This document shows, piece after piece, positions 51,969 to 61,945 of a stretch of 64,000 nucleotides of DNA (position 1 is its first letter; every line of letters starts with the position of its first letter). Below the pieces are notes generated by a model. The model was not told the origin of the DNA and made no database searches. It saw only the letters and a program-made list of their open reading frames with translations. Made by a program: the position numbers and the translations under genes. Source of the stretch: Microbacterium forte (GTDB taxonomy: Bacteria; Actinomycetota; Actinomycetes; Actinomycetales; Microbacteriaceae); NCBI RefSeq assembly GCF_031885415.1, contig NZ_CP116871.1:62001-126000 (forward strand). The letters are read 5' to 3'.

Positions 51969-53178
51969 CCTTCACCGGTCACACACCCGGGTCTCCCGCC
52001 TATCGGCGTCTCATCGTCGGGCTGTTCTTCGCCGGCATCGCGACGTTCGCGCAGCTGTACTCGCCGCAGGCCGTGCTGCCGCAACTCTCGTCGAACCTGG
52101 GGATCACGCCTGCCACCGCGGCGCTCGCGGTGTCGGCTGCGACGCTCGGTCTGGCGGCGGCCGTCGTTCCGTGGTCGATGGTCGCAGACCGCATGGGGCG
52201 GGTTCCCGCCATGGGGATCTCGGCATCCTCACAGCGACGGCGCTGGGGGTTCTCGCGCCCTTCAGCACCGGCATGGAGATGCTGCTGGCACTGCGGCTGC
52301 TCGAGGGCGTGGCGCTGGGCGCCGTGCCCGCGGTGGCGCTCGCATATCTCAGCGAGGAGGTGAGCGCACGCGATGCCGCGACTGCAGCGGGGAGCTACAT
52401 AGCCGGGACGACCGTGGGCGGCCTGCTCGGTCGTGTCCTGTCGGGATTGGCCGGCGAGCCATGGGGATGGCGCGCGGGCATCTGGACCGTCGCCGGTGTG
52501 TGCGCGGTGGCAGCGGTCCTGTTCCTCTGGCTCACTCCGAAGGCTCAGGGGTTCGTGCCCGGTCGATTTCGACACGACGCGTCGCCACGGATGCTTGCGC
52601 GCCTGGCGATGCCGCTGCGCTCCGCGACGCAGCTCGCGCTCTACATGCAGGGCTTTCTTCTGATGGGCGCCTTCGTCGCGGTGTACAACTACCTCGGGTT
52701 CCACCTGATCGACGCGCCGTTCGCCCTTCCGGGGTGGGTGGTCACGCTGCTGTTCCTGGCCTATCTCGCAGGTACCGTCTCGTCGCCGACAGCAGGTGCG
52801 CTCGCATCCCGCTTCGGCCGGTATCCGGTGCTGCTCGCCTCGATCGCCGTGATGGCCGTCGGCGCCCTCGCCATGTTGAGCCAGGTGCTCTTCGCGGTGA
52901 TCGTCGGGCTGCTGCTCTTCACCACCGGCTTCTTCGGCGCGCATGCCGTCGCCTCGGGGTGGGCTCCCGCCGCAGCCGCCTCCGACAGCAGGGCGCAGGC
53001 ATCGTCGCTCTACTATTTCGGCTACTACGCGGGGTCGAGCCTCTTCGGCTGGGCGCTGGGGATCGTGTTCGGCACGGCTGACTGGGCGTGGTTCGTGGCG
53101 GTGATCGTGGCGATGTGCGCGGTGTCCGCGGCGCTGGCGGCACGCGCCCTGCGGCAGGCGTCGACCGGCCGCGTATGA
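51965..53178 (+). pseudogene. MFS transporter disrupted by a one-base frameshift
   Basis: A major facilitator superfamily exporter of about 404 residues if repaired. The first part (GTG 51965, overlapping the coaE stop) reads LIVGLFFAGIATFAQLYSPQAVLPQLSSNLGITPATAALAVSAATLGLAAAVVPWSMVADRMGRVPAMG, with the MFS motif A DRMGR, then loses the frame. The rest continues in another frame from ILTATALGVLAPFSTGMEMLLALRLLEGVALGAVPAVALAYLSEE to the stop at 53178, with about nine more helices. The break is at 52222-52223, where GATCTCGGCATCC appears to lack one G; one added base joins the halves without loss. Codon use stays normal on both sides, so the lesion is recent or a sequencing error. Substrate unknown. 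Confidence 0.85.
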
Positions 53179-53238
53179 TCACGAAGCGGCACCTCATCGC
53201 CGTCGCTCACTGCCACTGTCGACCGGGAGGATCGCCTC

Positions 53239-54030
53239 ATGCGCCTGACCTATCTCGCCGCCTACGATCGTGAGCTGCGCACGGACGCCGAGGTGACGCA
53301 CGCGCTCAGCGTGGCGATGCACGGACCGCTGCGACTCGCCGTCTTCCCCGGCGGGCGCGGGTTCGTGTCGTACTCGGACCTCGATGGCCACGACTCCGGC
53401 GGAATCGAAGAGCTCATCGACGTCGCGCTCGCGCACTTCACGACCCTCAGCGGCATCGATTCGATCGAGTGGAAGACGCGAGGGCATGATCGTGCGCCTG
53501 GGCTCGGCCGGGCTCTGGAGAGCCGTGGGTTCGTGCCTGAGGACGAGGAGTCGGTGATGATCGGCGAGGCGGCGGCGCTCGCCCAGCCCGTCGACCTTCC
53601 CTCTGAGGTGGAGCTCCGACGGGCGCGCACCGAGGCCGAGGTGTTCGCGATGGAGGAGATGCAGGGGAGGGTCTTCGGCGATCCGCAGTGGCGCGTGCGC
53701 GTCGAGACGACGCTGCAGCGCATCCGGGAAGATGACACCGTGGAGCTCTGGACGGCTGTGGCTGATGGAGCGGTGATCAGCGCTGGACGCCTGGAGCCCG
53801 TGGCCGGCACCCGCTTCGCCGGTCTGTGGGGCGGAGCGACGCTGCCCGAATGGCGGGGTCGAGGGATCTACAGAGCGCTGACGGCGGAGCGCGCGCGATC
53901 CGCCCTCGCGCTCGGCAAGCGGTACCTGCAGTCGGATTGCACCGAGTTCTCGCGGCCGATCCTCGAGCGTGCGGGACTCGTCAAGGTCTCGACCACCACG
54001 CCCTACGTGTGGACGCGGCCGGCTGACTGA
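53239..54030 (+). CDS. GNAT family N-acetyltransferase, two-domain
   Basis: A 263-residue protein. The N-terminal half (about 1-110) looks like a degenerate GNAT-related domain without an acetyl-CoA loop. The C-terminal half is a clear GNAT core: LWTAVADGAVISAGRLEPVAGTRFAGLWGGATLPEWRGRGIYRALTAERARSALALGKRYLQSDCTEFSRPILERAGLV, with the loop LPEWRGRGIYRAL. GGGAGG precedes the ATG. Its last 28 bases overlap the end of the convergent DUF4126 gene. Substrate unknown. Confidence 0.85.
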   Translation: MRLTYLAAYDRELRTDAEVTHALSVAMHGPLRLAVFPGGRGFVSYSDLDGHDSGGIEELIDVALAHFTTLSGIDSIEWKTRGHDRAPGLGRALESRGFVPEDEESVMIGEAAALAQPVDLPSEVELRRARTEAEVFAMEEMQGRVFGDPQWRVRVETTLQRIREDDTVELWTAVADGAVISAGRLEPVAGTRFAGLWGGATLPEWRGRGIYRALTAERARSALALGKRYLQSDCTEFSRPILERAGLVKVSTTTPYVWTRPAD

Positions 54031-54623
54031 CCGGCACCGCCCTCTCGACGCCTGCGCGCCAGGCGGCGCGCGCCCACGACGACGACGATGACGAGGCCCA
54101 CCAGCAGCAGGGCGGCCACGACGGGGATGACGATCGCCGTGATCGCGAGCATGAACGATGCCCCGTCCTCAGCCGTGCTCAGGACAGGAGCCGCAAGGCC
54201 GCCGGTCACGGTGTTCGCGGCGACACGCGCGGTGGCCTTCGCGATGTGCACGACCAGGGCGATCGCGATGCCGGAGACCACCGGCACCCAGGCGTTGTCG
54301 GTGAAGAACGCGGCAGGGTCGTCGACCGCGATCGTCTGAGCGCCCGAGCCGGCGCCGAAGGCGATGCCACCGGATGCCGGACGCAGAATGCTCTGGATCA
54401 CGTCGTTCAGGGAGTCGAGCGCAGGGATCTTGTCGGCCACGACCTCCAGCAGCAGCAGCCCGCCGAGGATCCAGAGCGCGAGATCGCTCGACAGCCACGA
54501 CCACGAGGCCGGCAGCACCACGGAGGGAAGCAGCCGATCGGCGAGGCCCAGCAGGAACAGCGGCATCCAGGCGTTGAGGCCCGCAGACGCGGCGAGACTG
54601 GTGCCGATGAGGAACTCGATCAC
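54003..54623 (-). CDS. DUF4126 membrane protein
   Basis: A 206-residue protein with about five hydrophobic segments, matching the DUF4126 family: IEFLIGTSLAASAGLNAWMPLFLLGLADRL, the conserved VVADKIPALDSLNDVIQSILRPASGGIAFGAG and ALVVHIAKATARVAANTVTGGLAAPVLSTAEDGASF. Function is unknown. The start is GTG at 54623, 6 bases behind TAGAGT. The 3' end overlaps the convergent GNAT gene by 28 bases. Confidence 0.9.
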   Translation of the reverse strand: MIEFLIGTSLAASAGLNAWMPLFLLGLADRLLPSVVLPASWSWLSSDLALWILGGLLLLEVVADKIPALDSLNDVIQSILRPASGGIAFGAGSGAQTIAVDDPAAFFTDNAWVPVVSGIAIALVVHIAKATARVAANTVTGGLAAPVLSTAEDGASFMLAITAIVIPVVAALLLVGLVIVVVVGARRLARRRREGGAGQSAGRVHT

Positions 54624-54629
54624 GCCCCC

Positions 54630-54635
54630 ACTCTA
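54630..54635 (-). promoter_or_regulatory. -10 element 6 nt before the DUF4126 GTG
   Basis: TAGAGT on the minus strand, spacer GGGGGC, then GTG at 54623. Leaderless transcription is inferred. Confidence 0.5.
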
Positions 54636-54675
54636 GGCGGAGGCCGCTCGTGGCCCCGATGTCGGTGGCCCGGCA

Positions 54676-54681
54676 TACGCT
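54676..54681 (+). promoter_or_regulatory. -10 element 6 nt before the uvrB ATG
   Basis: TACGCT, spacer GGAGGT, ATG at 54688. The spacer is a perfect Shine-Dalgarno match with zero spacing to the ATG, so it is badly placed for ribosome binding. No actinobacterial LexA box (CGAACN4GTTCG) is in the 64-base gap. Confidence 0.5.
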
Positions 54682-54687
54682 GGAGGT

Positions 54688-56760
<2,073 letters not shown>

Positions 56761-56779
56761 CGACACGGGAGCGACCAGG

Positions 56780-57112
56780 ATGGACGCATCAGGAGAAGAG
56801 CTCGCCGATCGCGTGAGAGCGCTTCTCACCCTTGACGGGAACGTCGAGGAGAAGCGGATGTTCGGCACGCGCGCGTTCCTCCTCGACGGTCACATCCTCG
56901 TCGGTGCGCGCACCGGCGGGGTGCTGCTCGTGCGCGTCGACGAAGAGCACGGCGCGTCGCTGATCACCCGGCCAGGGGTCGCGTCCGCGGTCATGGGTCC
57001 GCGGACCATGGGCACCGGTTGGCTCGACGTATCGCCGAGCGCGCTCATCGACGACGACGACCTCGCGGCCTGGCTCGACATCGCGCGTGAAGACGCGAAG
57101 CGAGACGGCTGA
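56780..57112 (+). CDS. TfoX/Sxy N-terminal-domain protein
   Basis: A 110-residue protein of the TfoX N-terminal-domain type. The family pattern is in LADRVRALLTLDGNVEEKRMFGTRAFLLDGHILVGARTGGVLLVRVDEE, where KRMFGxxxFxxDG is diagnostic. The C-terminal TfoX domain is absent. Such short proteins are common in Actinobacteria and have no demonstrated role; in Haemophilus the full-length protein controls competence. The start ATG is 19 bases after uvrB, with AGGA-like purines upstream; the open frame from 56732 is a uvrB shadow. Confidence 0.85.
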   Translation: MDASGEELADRVRALLTLDGNVEEKRMFGTRAFLLDGHILVGARTGGVLLVRVDEEHGASLITRPGVASAVMGPRTMGTGWLDVSPSALIDDDDLAAWLDIAREDAKRDG

Positions 57113-57121
57113 GAGCGAGCC

Positions 57122-57364
57122 TCAGGGGCAGTGGACGAGCGTCTTGGGGCCCGACCGGTCGATCTCATGCTCGCTCATCGGGGAGCCGCACAGCGGACAG
57201 GCGCGTTCGGCACGTTCGGACGGGCTCGGCGGGGGCGTCTTCTCGTAGGGGCCGACCGAGGCCGGGCCGGCGAAGCGGATCAGATTCGAGTTGAACCAGG
57301 CATACAGGCCTCCGGCTTCGCGGATCCGAGTGCGGAGCGAAGGGCGATCATCAGAACTGGCCAT
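57122..57364 (-). CDS. small C-terminal zinc-ribbon-like protein
   Basis: An 80-residue protein from ATG 57364; the frame open to 57529 overlaps the divergent regulator and is rejected. It begins MASSDDRPSLRTRIREAGGLYAWFNSNLIRFAGPASVGPYE, continues with a TPPPSPSERAERA linker and ends in CPLCGSPMSEHEIDRSGPKTLVHCP, so three cysteines and two histidines could bind one zinc ion. I do not recognise a named family. It is divergent from an OhrR-like regulator; the palindrome TTAGT-GT-ACTAA covers its candidate -10 (TACACT, minus strand, 57372-57377, 7 bases before the ATG). Regulation by that protein is therefore likely. Confidence 0.75.
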   Translation of the reverse strand: MASSDDRPSLRTRIREAGGLYAWFNSNLIRFAGPASVGPYEKTPPPSPSERAERACPLCGSPMSEHEIDRSGPKTLVHCP

Positions 57365-57369
57365 GTTGC

Positions 57370-57381
57370 TTAGTGTACTAA
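57370..57381. promoter_or_regulatory. operator palindrome between the OhrR-like regulator and zinc-ribbon genes
   Basis: TTAGT-GT-ACTAA is a 12-bp inverted repeat typical in size for MarR/OhrR dimers. It covers the minus-strand -10 TACACT (57372-57377) of the zinc-ribbon gene and lies where a -35 for the regulator gene would be (57374-57379 by 17-bp spacing). Repression of both genes is inferred. Confidence 0.55.
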
Positions 57382-57396
57382 CTATTAGGGTCAATG

Positions 57397-57402
57397 TATA
57401 TT
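57397..57402 (+). promoter_or_regulatory. -10 element 7 nt before the OhrR-like regulator GTG
   Basis: TATATT, spacer CGAATCC, GTG at 57410. The strongest -10 match among the near-start hexamers; a leaderless transcript is inferred. Confidence 0.55.
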
Positions 57403-57409
57403 CGAATCC

Positions 57410-57853
57410 GTGACCGCATCGGATGACCTGCTCAAGCTCGACAACCAGCTCTGCTTCGCTCTGGTGACCGCAGCACGCAACGTCGTGGCGATCTACCGGC
57501 CGATTCTGGAGCCCCTCGGGCTCACGCATCCGCAGTATCTTGTGATGCTGGCGCTCTGGGAACGTGCTCCGCGCCCACTGAACGATCTCGCGGCCGACCT
57601 CGCGCTCGAGCCTGCGACGGCGTCGCCGCTGGTGAAGCGGCTGGAGGCAGACGGTCTTGTGGCGAGGCAGCGCAGCGTCGAGGACGAGCGCCGTCTCGAC
57701 ATCACGCTCACGGACGCCGGTCGGGCTCTGCGTGGCCGAGCCCTCGATGTTCCGCGCCAGGTGATGACCGCTGTGGGAATGGACCTGCAGCAGATCGCGA
57801 CACTGCGCGATGGTTTGTCGGCATTCGCGGGGCGCCGTTCAGCCCAGGAGTGA
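57410..57853 (+). CDS. MarR/OhrR-family redox-sensing regulator
   Basis: A winged-helix repressor of 147 residues. The N-terminus reads LLKLDNQLCFALVTAARNVVAIYRPILEPLGLTHPQYLVMLALWE, the pattern of OhrR proteins, with the peroxide-sensing cysteine at C15 as in Bacillus subtilis OhrR. The winged helix is PLNDLAADLALEPATASPLVKRLEADGLVARQRSVEDERRLDITLTDAGRAL. It is the only cysteine, consistent with a one-Cys sensor that needs a small thiol. The usual target gene ohr is not adjacent. The start is GTG, leaderless by prediction. OhrR function is inferred from the motif; a MarR regulator with another ligand remains possible. Confidence 0.85.
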   Translation: MTASDDLLKLDNQLCFALVTAARNVVAIYRPILEPLGLTHPQYLVMLALWERAPRPLNDLAADLALEPATASPLVKRLEADGLVARQRSVEDERRLDITLTDAGRALRGRALDVPRQVMTAVGMDLQQIATLRDGLSAFAGRRSAQE

Positions 57854-57861
57854 CCGCGTCA

Positions 57862-57867
57862 TAGGGT
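57862..57867 (+). promoter_or_regulatory. -10 element 6 nt before the DUF4129 gene ATG
   Basis: TAGGGT, spacer GTGGGC, ATG at 57874. This favours ATG 57874 over the in-frame GTG 57868 as start. Confidence 0.45.
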
Positions 57868-57873
57868 GTGGGC

Positions 57874-58605
57874 ATGCCGATCGAACACCAGACGCGTCCT
57901 GCGCGCCGGAGTGTCGATCGGATGGTCCTTCCCGTCGTCGTCGTCGTTCTGTTCGGCGCGGCGATGATCGCGTCGGCGATCCAGGGTCAGCCGACGTTCC
58001 GCCCCACCGAGCCGATTCCCGAGGGGACGGCAGAGCCGCTGCCCACCGTGTCGCCGGGTGGAACCGGGCTCCCCGAGCCGGTGGAGGTCGAACCCACGAA
58101 CGCCGCGCTCGCGCAGACTCTCACGGTGATCCTGATGCTCCTGGTCGCGGCCGGGATCGTCGCGCTCCTCGTGATCGCCGCCAGAGCCCTGCTTCGAGCA
58201 TGGCGAGATCGCCCGCTCCGGCGTCGTGACGCAGCCGTCGTCGCATCCGAGGTCGATCAGCTCGCATCGACCCCGACAGCGGACGTCGCGGTCGGGGTGA
58301 TGCAACGCGGGATCGCCGGCGCGCTGGCGACGATCGATGAGCGTGCCACGGCCTCGGATGCCATCGTCGCCGCGTGGATCGGTCTCGAGGAGAGCGCGGC
58401 GGACGCGGGGGTGAAGCGTGCGGCGAGCGAGACTCCGGGGGAGTTCGTGGTGCGGATCATCACTCTGCGGCCGGGCGCCGCCGACGACGCTGCGGCGTTG
58501 CTGCGCCTCTATGAGAGCGTCCGCTTCGGCACGCGGGTGGCCGACGAACATGATCGGGCCTCGGCGCGACAGGCCCTTCGGCGCATCGAGGGGGTGTGGC
58601 GATGA
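57874..58605 (+). CDS. DUF4129 membrane protein
   Basis: A 243-residue protein with two membrane segments (about residues 18-36 and 84-106) and a C-terminal cytoplasmic DUF4129 domain. The domain signature is AWIGLEESAADAGVKRAASETPGEFVVRIITLRPGAADDAAALLRLYESVRFGTR. DUF4129 is regularly found with MoxR ATPase and DUF58 genes, as here. Its function is unknown; a role in envelope or complex maturation with the MoxR chaperone is inferred. The next gene overlaps its stop by 4 bases. Confidence 0.88.
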   Translation: MPIEHQTRPARRSVDRMVLPVVVVVLFGAAMIASAIQGQPTFRPTEPIPEGTAEPLPTVSPGGTGLPEPVEVEPTNAALAQTLTVILMLLVAAGIVALLVIAARALLRAWRDRPLRRRDAAVVASEVDQLASTPTADVAVGVMQRGIAGALATIDERATASDAIVAAWIGLEESAADAGVKRAASETPGEFVVRIITLRPGAADDAAALLRLYESVRFGTRVADEHDRASARQALRRIEGVWR

Positions 58606-59138
58606 GCGCACGGAGAACACTTCTCGCGATCGGTGCGGCGGTCGTCGCTGCTCTCGCCCTCCTCGGCTTCGGCTTCACCTGGCCGTTCGTGATCGGCTGG
58701 AGTCTGCTGATCTGCGCGGTCGGTCTGCTCGGACAACTCGTGATGCCGCTCGAGCCCGGCTTCGACGCCCCGCGTATCGACACGGAACGCCATCGTCGGC
58801 CGACCGCGATCTCTCGGATGGCGTGGGCCCTGAACACGCACACCGGTATCGCCGGACAGCAGATCACCCGACGCGTCAGCGCGATCCTCCGCCATAGGCT
58901 GGTGCGCCAGGGAATCGACCCGGACAACCCGGAGGACAGGGCACGACTCACCGCGGTGATCGGACCCGGGCTCTGGGAACAGCTGACGGGTCCCGCCCCG
59001 ACGATCGTCGACATCGAACGGGCCCTGGATGCCGTCGATCGACTGAACCCTTCCTCACCCGGCGAGCCGTCGCTCGCGTCGCACGCCCCAGCCACCGGCC
59101 AGGCGCGGCCCTCGCTGTTCCGTCGATCAAGGAGATGA
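58602..59138 (+). CDS. small membrane protein of the MoxR operon, function unknown
   Basis: A 178-residue protein with two closely spaced N-terminal hydrophobic segments (about residues 8-26 and 28-50) and a cytoplasmic, arginine-rich remainder. I see no named domain. It overlaps the DUF4129 gene (ATGA), and the MoxR gene starts one base after its stop, so all are co-translated. Position between DUF4129 and moxR suggests an accessory membrane part of the same system. Confidence 0.8.
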   Translation: MSARRTLLAIGAAVVAALALLGFGFTWPFVIGWSLLICAVGLLGQLVMPLEPGFDAPRIDTERHRRPTAISRMAWALNTHTGIAGQQITRRVSAILRHRLVRQGIDPDNPEDRARLTAVIGPGLWEQLTGPAPTIVDIERALDAVDRLNPSSPGEPSLASHAPATGQARPSLFRRSRR

Positions 59139-59139
59139 C

Positions 59140-60105
59140 ATGACGAGCCCCGCAGAGATCGCCGACACCGGAGCCAGGATCCTCGCCGCAGTGAGGACGG
59201 TCGTGGTGGGCATGGACGACCCCGTCGAGATCGCGCTCGCGACGATCCTCGCGGGTGGTCATGTGCTGTTCGAGGACGTGCCAGGGCTGGGAAAGACCCT
59301 CGCCGCTCGCAGTCTCGCGTCGGCCCTGGGGCTGTCGTTCCGTCGGTTGCAGTGCACCCCCGACATGCTCCCGGGCGACGTGACCGGATCGTACGTGTAC
59401 GCACCGGACTCGGGCGACTTCGTCTTCCGTCCCGGGCCGATCTTCACCGGTCTGCTGCTCGCCGACGAGGTCAACAGAACCACCCCGAAGACGCAGTCGG
59501 CGATGCTCGAGGCGATGGCGGAGCGACAGGTGACGGTCGAGGGCAACAGCTTCGCGCTGCCGGCGCCGTTCCATGTGATCGCGACGTCGAATCCGATCGA
59601 GTACGAGGGCACCTACGCGCTTCCCGAGGCGCAGCTCGACAGATTCATGGTGCGGCTGTCCGTCGGCTATCCGGACGCGGAGAACGAGGCTCGGATCCTG
59701 GAGAACCGGGTGAGCAGGCGAGAGGAGGCGACCCACGTCGCCCCGGTGATCGATGCCGACCAGCTCGTCGCCCTGCAGAACGCGGTCGAAGCCATCCACG
59801 TCGATCAGGACATCACCCGCTACTGCGTCGAGATCACCCGCGCCACGAGGAATGCGCCGAACGTCGAGGTCGGGGCCTCGCCGCGAGGTTCGCTCGGTCT
59901 GCTGCTGCTCGGACGAGCGCTGGCGGCGCTGGACGGTCGCGACTACGTGCGCCCGGACGACATCAAGCGCATCGCCGTGCCTGTGCTGGCCCATCGACTC
60001 ACCCTCACTCCGCAGGCATGGGCTCAGGGTGCGTCGGCGTCCGATGTGGTTCGATCGGTCGTCGGTCAGGTGGCGGTGCCGCCGACTGTCGGGGCGCTCG
60101 GATGA
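59140..60105 (+). CDS. MoxR family AAA+ ATPase
   Basis: A 321-residue chaperone-like ATPase that in other systems inserts metal or remodels von Willebrand A-type partners. Walker A lies in HVLFEDVPGLGKTLAARSLA (residues 46-53). Walker B is GLLLADEVNRTTPKTQSAMLEAMAERQVTVEGNSF, followed by FHVIATSNPIEYEGTYALPEAQLDRFMVRLSVGYP (sensor 1 and arginine region) and the C-terminal lid ASPRGSLGLLLLGRALAALDGRDYVRPDDIKRIAVPVLAHRL. Its stop overlaps the DUF58 gene by 4 bases, the conserved MoxR-DUF58 pair. Confidence 0.95.
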   Translation: MTSPAEIADTGARILAAVRTVVVGMDDPVEIALATILAGGHVLFEDVPGLGKTLAARSLASALGLSFRRLQCTPDMLPGDVTGSYVYAPDSGDFVFRPGPIFTGLLLADEVNRTTPKTQSAMLEAMAERQVTVEGNSFALPAPFHVIATSNPIEYEGTYALPEAQLDRFMVRLSVGYPDAENEARILENRVSRREEATHVAPVIDADQLVALQNAVEAIHVDQDITRYCVEITRATRNAPNVEVGASPRGSLGLLLLGRALAALDGRDYVRPDDIKRIAVPVLAHRLTLTPQAWAQGASASDVVRSVVGQVAVPPTVGALG

Positions 60106-61361
60106 CGGATGATCCCGACGCGGGGCGTCGTGGGCCGGTGCTGTCGGTGGCGATCGGCGGCGCGGTGATCCTCGCCGTCGTCGGCCTTCTGTCGGCCCGA
60201 CCGGACGTCGCGGCCATGGGCCTGCCTCTGGCCCTCTGGAGCGGGTTCGCGATCGCACGAGGCACCGCCGGGGGCGAGGCGAAGGTCAGGATCGATGCGC
60301 TGCCGGGACAGGATGGAGAACTGCTCACCGCGATCGCCGTCGAGAGCGACGCGGAAGCCGTCGAGATGGTGATCGTGCAGTCGGAGCGCCGCACCAGGCG
60401 AGTGATCGTGCCTGGGGGCGGATCATCCGTCACCGCCCGCAGCACCGTCCTGCATTCCGGGCCGGCGATTCCTGTGCAAGCCGCGGCGAGAGGGTTCTCT
60501 CTCGAGGGCGCGGCGCTCTCGAAGACAGCGGGGCCCGTCGCGGCCGGACGTCAGGTGGCACCGCCCCGCCGACCGATCGATGCGCTGCCGTTGCCGCGAC
60601 GACTGATCGGGTCGCACGGTGCTCACGAGGGGCGCCGTCAGGGCCAGGGCGGTGACTTCAGGGACATCCACGCCTTCGCTCCGGGGGACGAGCTCCGCCG
60701 CGTGGACTGGCGGGCCACGGCGCGGATGGCACGCAGGCCGGGGGATCTGCTGGTTCGACGGACGAACACCCTGAGCGACTCCTCCGTCGTGATCGCGATG
60801 GACACGTCGGAAGACCTCGGAGAGGTCGTCTCGTCATGGGGGAGCGGCGATCTCGAACGCAGTGGCGTGACGTCGCTCGACCTCGCGCGGGAGGCCGCCC
60901 GCGCGATCGCCGACTCGGCCATCGGCGCGGGCGACCGCGTCGCGCTGCACGTGCTCGTGCACGGGGGCCGGTCGCTGCGCAGCGGCAGCGGATCGAGGCA
61001 CCTCGCGCGCGTGGTGGCGGCCATCGCCGCGACAGGTCAGGCACGAGAGGATGCGTCCTTCCGCCGCACGCCTCCCGTGCCGCACGGCTCGGTCATCTTC
61101 GTGCTGTCGACGTTCTTCGAGGGCGCGGCGGCACAGACGGCGCTGATGTGGAGGGCGAGCGGTCATCGAGTCGTCGCCGTCGACGTGCTTCCGCCGCTCG
61201 ATCGCACGCGTCTCACCCGGGCACAGCTCATCGGCCTTCGCACCGTGCTCGCCGAGCGGGAGAACGTGTTCGCCGATCTGCACGGCGCCGGAGTCGATGT
61301 GGTCACCTGGGCCGATGATCCGTCATCGGCGCTGCTCGCGATCGCGAGGGTGCGCCGATGA
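60102..61361 (+). CDS. DUF58 family protein (MoxR partner)
   Basis: A 419-residue protein from ATG 60102; the longer frame from 59352 reads through moxR. Two hydrophobic segments lie near the N-terminus (about 14-32 and 36-50). The DUF58 motif GQGGDFRDIHAFAPGDELRRVDWRATARMARRPGDLLVRR is near residues 182-221. A von Willebrand A-like fold follows, with SVVIAMDTSED (MIDAS-like) and SVIFVLSTFFEGAAAQTALMWRASGHRVVAVDVLPP. It is presumably the substrate or partner of the MoxR ATPase. The next gene overlaps its stop by 4 bases. Confidence 0.92.
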   Translation: MTDDPDAGRRGPVLSVAIGGAVILAVVGLLSARPDVAAMGLPLALWSGFAIARGTAGGEAKVRIDALPGQDGELLTAIAVESDAEAVEMVIVQSERRTRRVIVPGGGSSVTARSTVLHSGPAIPVQAAARGFSLEGAALSKTAGPVAAGRQVAPPRRPIDALPLPRRLIGSHGAHEGRRQGQGGDFRDIHAFAPGDELRRVDWRATARMARRPGDLLVRRTNTLSDSSVVIAMDTSEDLGEVVSSWGSGDLERSGVTSLDLAREAARAIADSAIGAGDRVALHVLVHGGRSLRSGSGSRHLARVVAAIAATGQAREDASFRRTPPVPHGSVIFVLSTFFEGAAAQTALMWRASGHRVVAVDVLPPLDRTRLTRAQLIGLRTVLAERENVFADLHGAGVDVVTWADDPSSALLAIARVRR

Positions 61362-61882
61362 GGGGGAACGACTCGCTGCAGACCGGACCGGCCGTCTCCT
61401 GGCTCGTCGTGCGGGGCGCGCTCATCGCCGTCGTCGCCGCCGGGGCCGTCGCCCTGTGCCCGCTGATCGGGTGGCAGGTGGCCGCTGTCGTGCTGGCGGT
61501 CGTCGCCGCCGCCCTCCCGCAGACGTTCGCGGCGTGGGGATCGGTCGGCTGCCTCGTGATCGGGATGCTGATCTCGGAGCCCGATCTCGGGCGCGCGATG
61601 ATCGCGGTGCTCGTCGTGCAGCTCATCCACGTGCTGATGTCGCTCTCGCTCGTGATCCCCGCGGGTTCCCGCGTGGTGATCGCCGCGCTCCGGCGCAGCG
61701 CACTGCGGCTGCTCGTCGTCCAGGCGATCGCTCAGCCGGTGACCGTCGCGGTGATGGTCGTCGGCGGAGCCGCCGCGCAGGGATCGGCGCAGACGGTGCC
61801 GTGGGCCGCCGTCGCGGGAGCCGGAGCCGTCGTGGCGCTCGCGGTGACCCTGGTCATGAGGGCGAACCGCCGAGCACCGTGA
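61358..61882 (+). CDS. membrane protein at the end of the MoxR operon
   Basis: A 174-residue, very hydrophobic protein with about five membrane segments and almost no soluble part; ends in MRANRRAP. I do not recognise a family. The ATG overlaps the DUF58 stop (ATGA), so it belongs to the operon. Similar small polytopic proteins often end actinobacterial MoxR-DUF58 operons. Confidence 0.8.
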   Translation: MRGNDSLQTGPAVSWLVVRGALIAVVAAGAVALCPLIGWQVAAVVLAVVAAALPQTFAAWGSVGCLVIGMLISEPDLGRAMIAVLVVQLIHVLMSLSLVIPAGSRVVIAALRRSALRLLVVQAIAQPVTVAVMVVGGAAAQGSAQTVPWAAVAGAGAVVALAVTLVMRANRRAP

Positions 61883-61933
61883 GGCGATGCCTTCCCTGTG
61901 AGCCCTCACGGAGCCAATGTCTGTGGCCCCTCG

Positions 61934-61939
61934 TAGACT
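61934..61939 (+). promoter_or_regulatory. -10 element 6 nt before the uvrA GTG
   Basis: TAGACT, spacer TGATCA, GTG at 61946. No ribosome site and no LexA box are visible in the 63-base gap. Confidence 0.55.
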
Positions 61940-61945
61940 TGATCA

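Noticed and set aside
52213..52235. Programmed ribosomal frameshift in the MFS gene
   Set aside because: No slippery heptamer, no downstream hairpin or pseudoknot, and no known precedent in this transporter family; a simple indel explains it.
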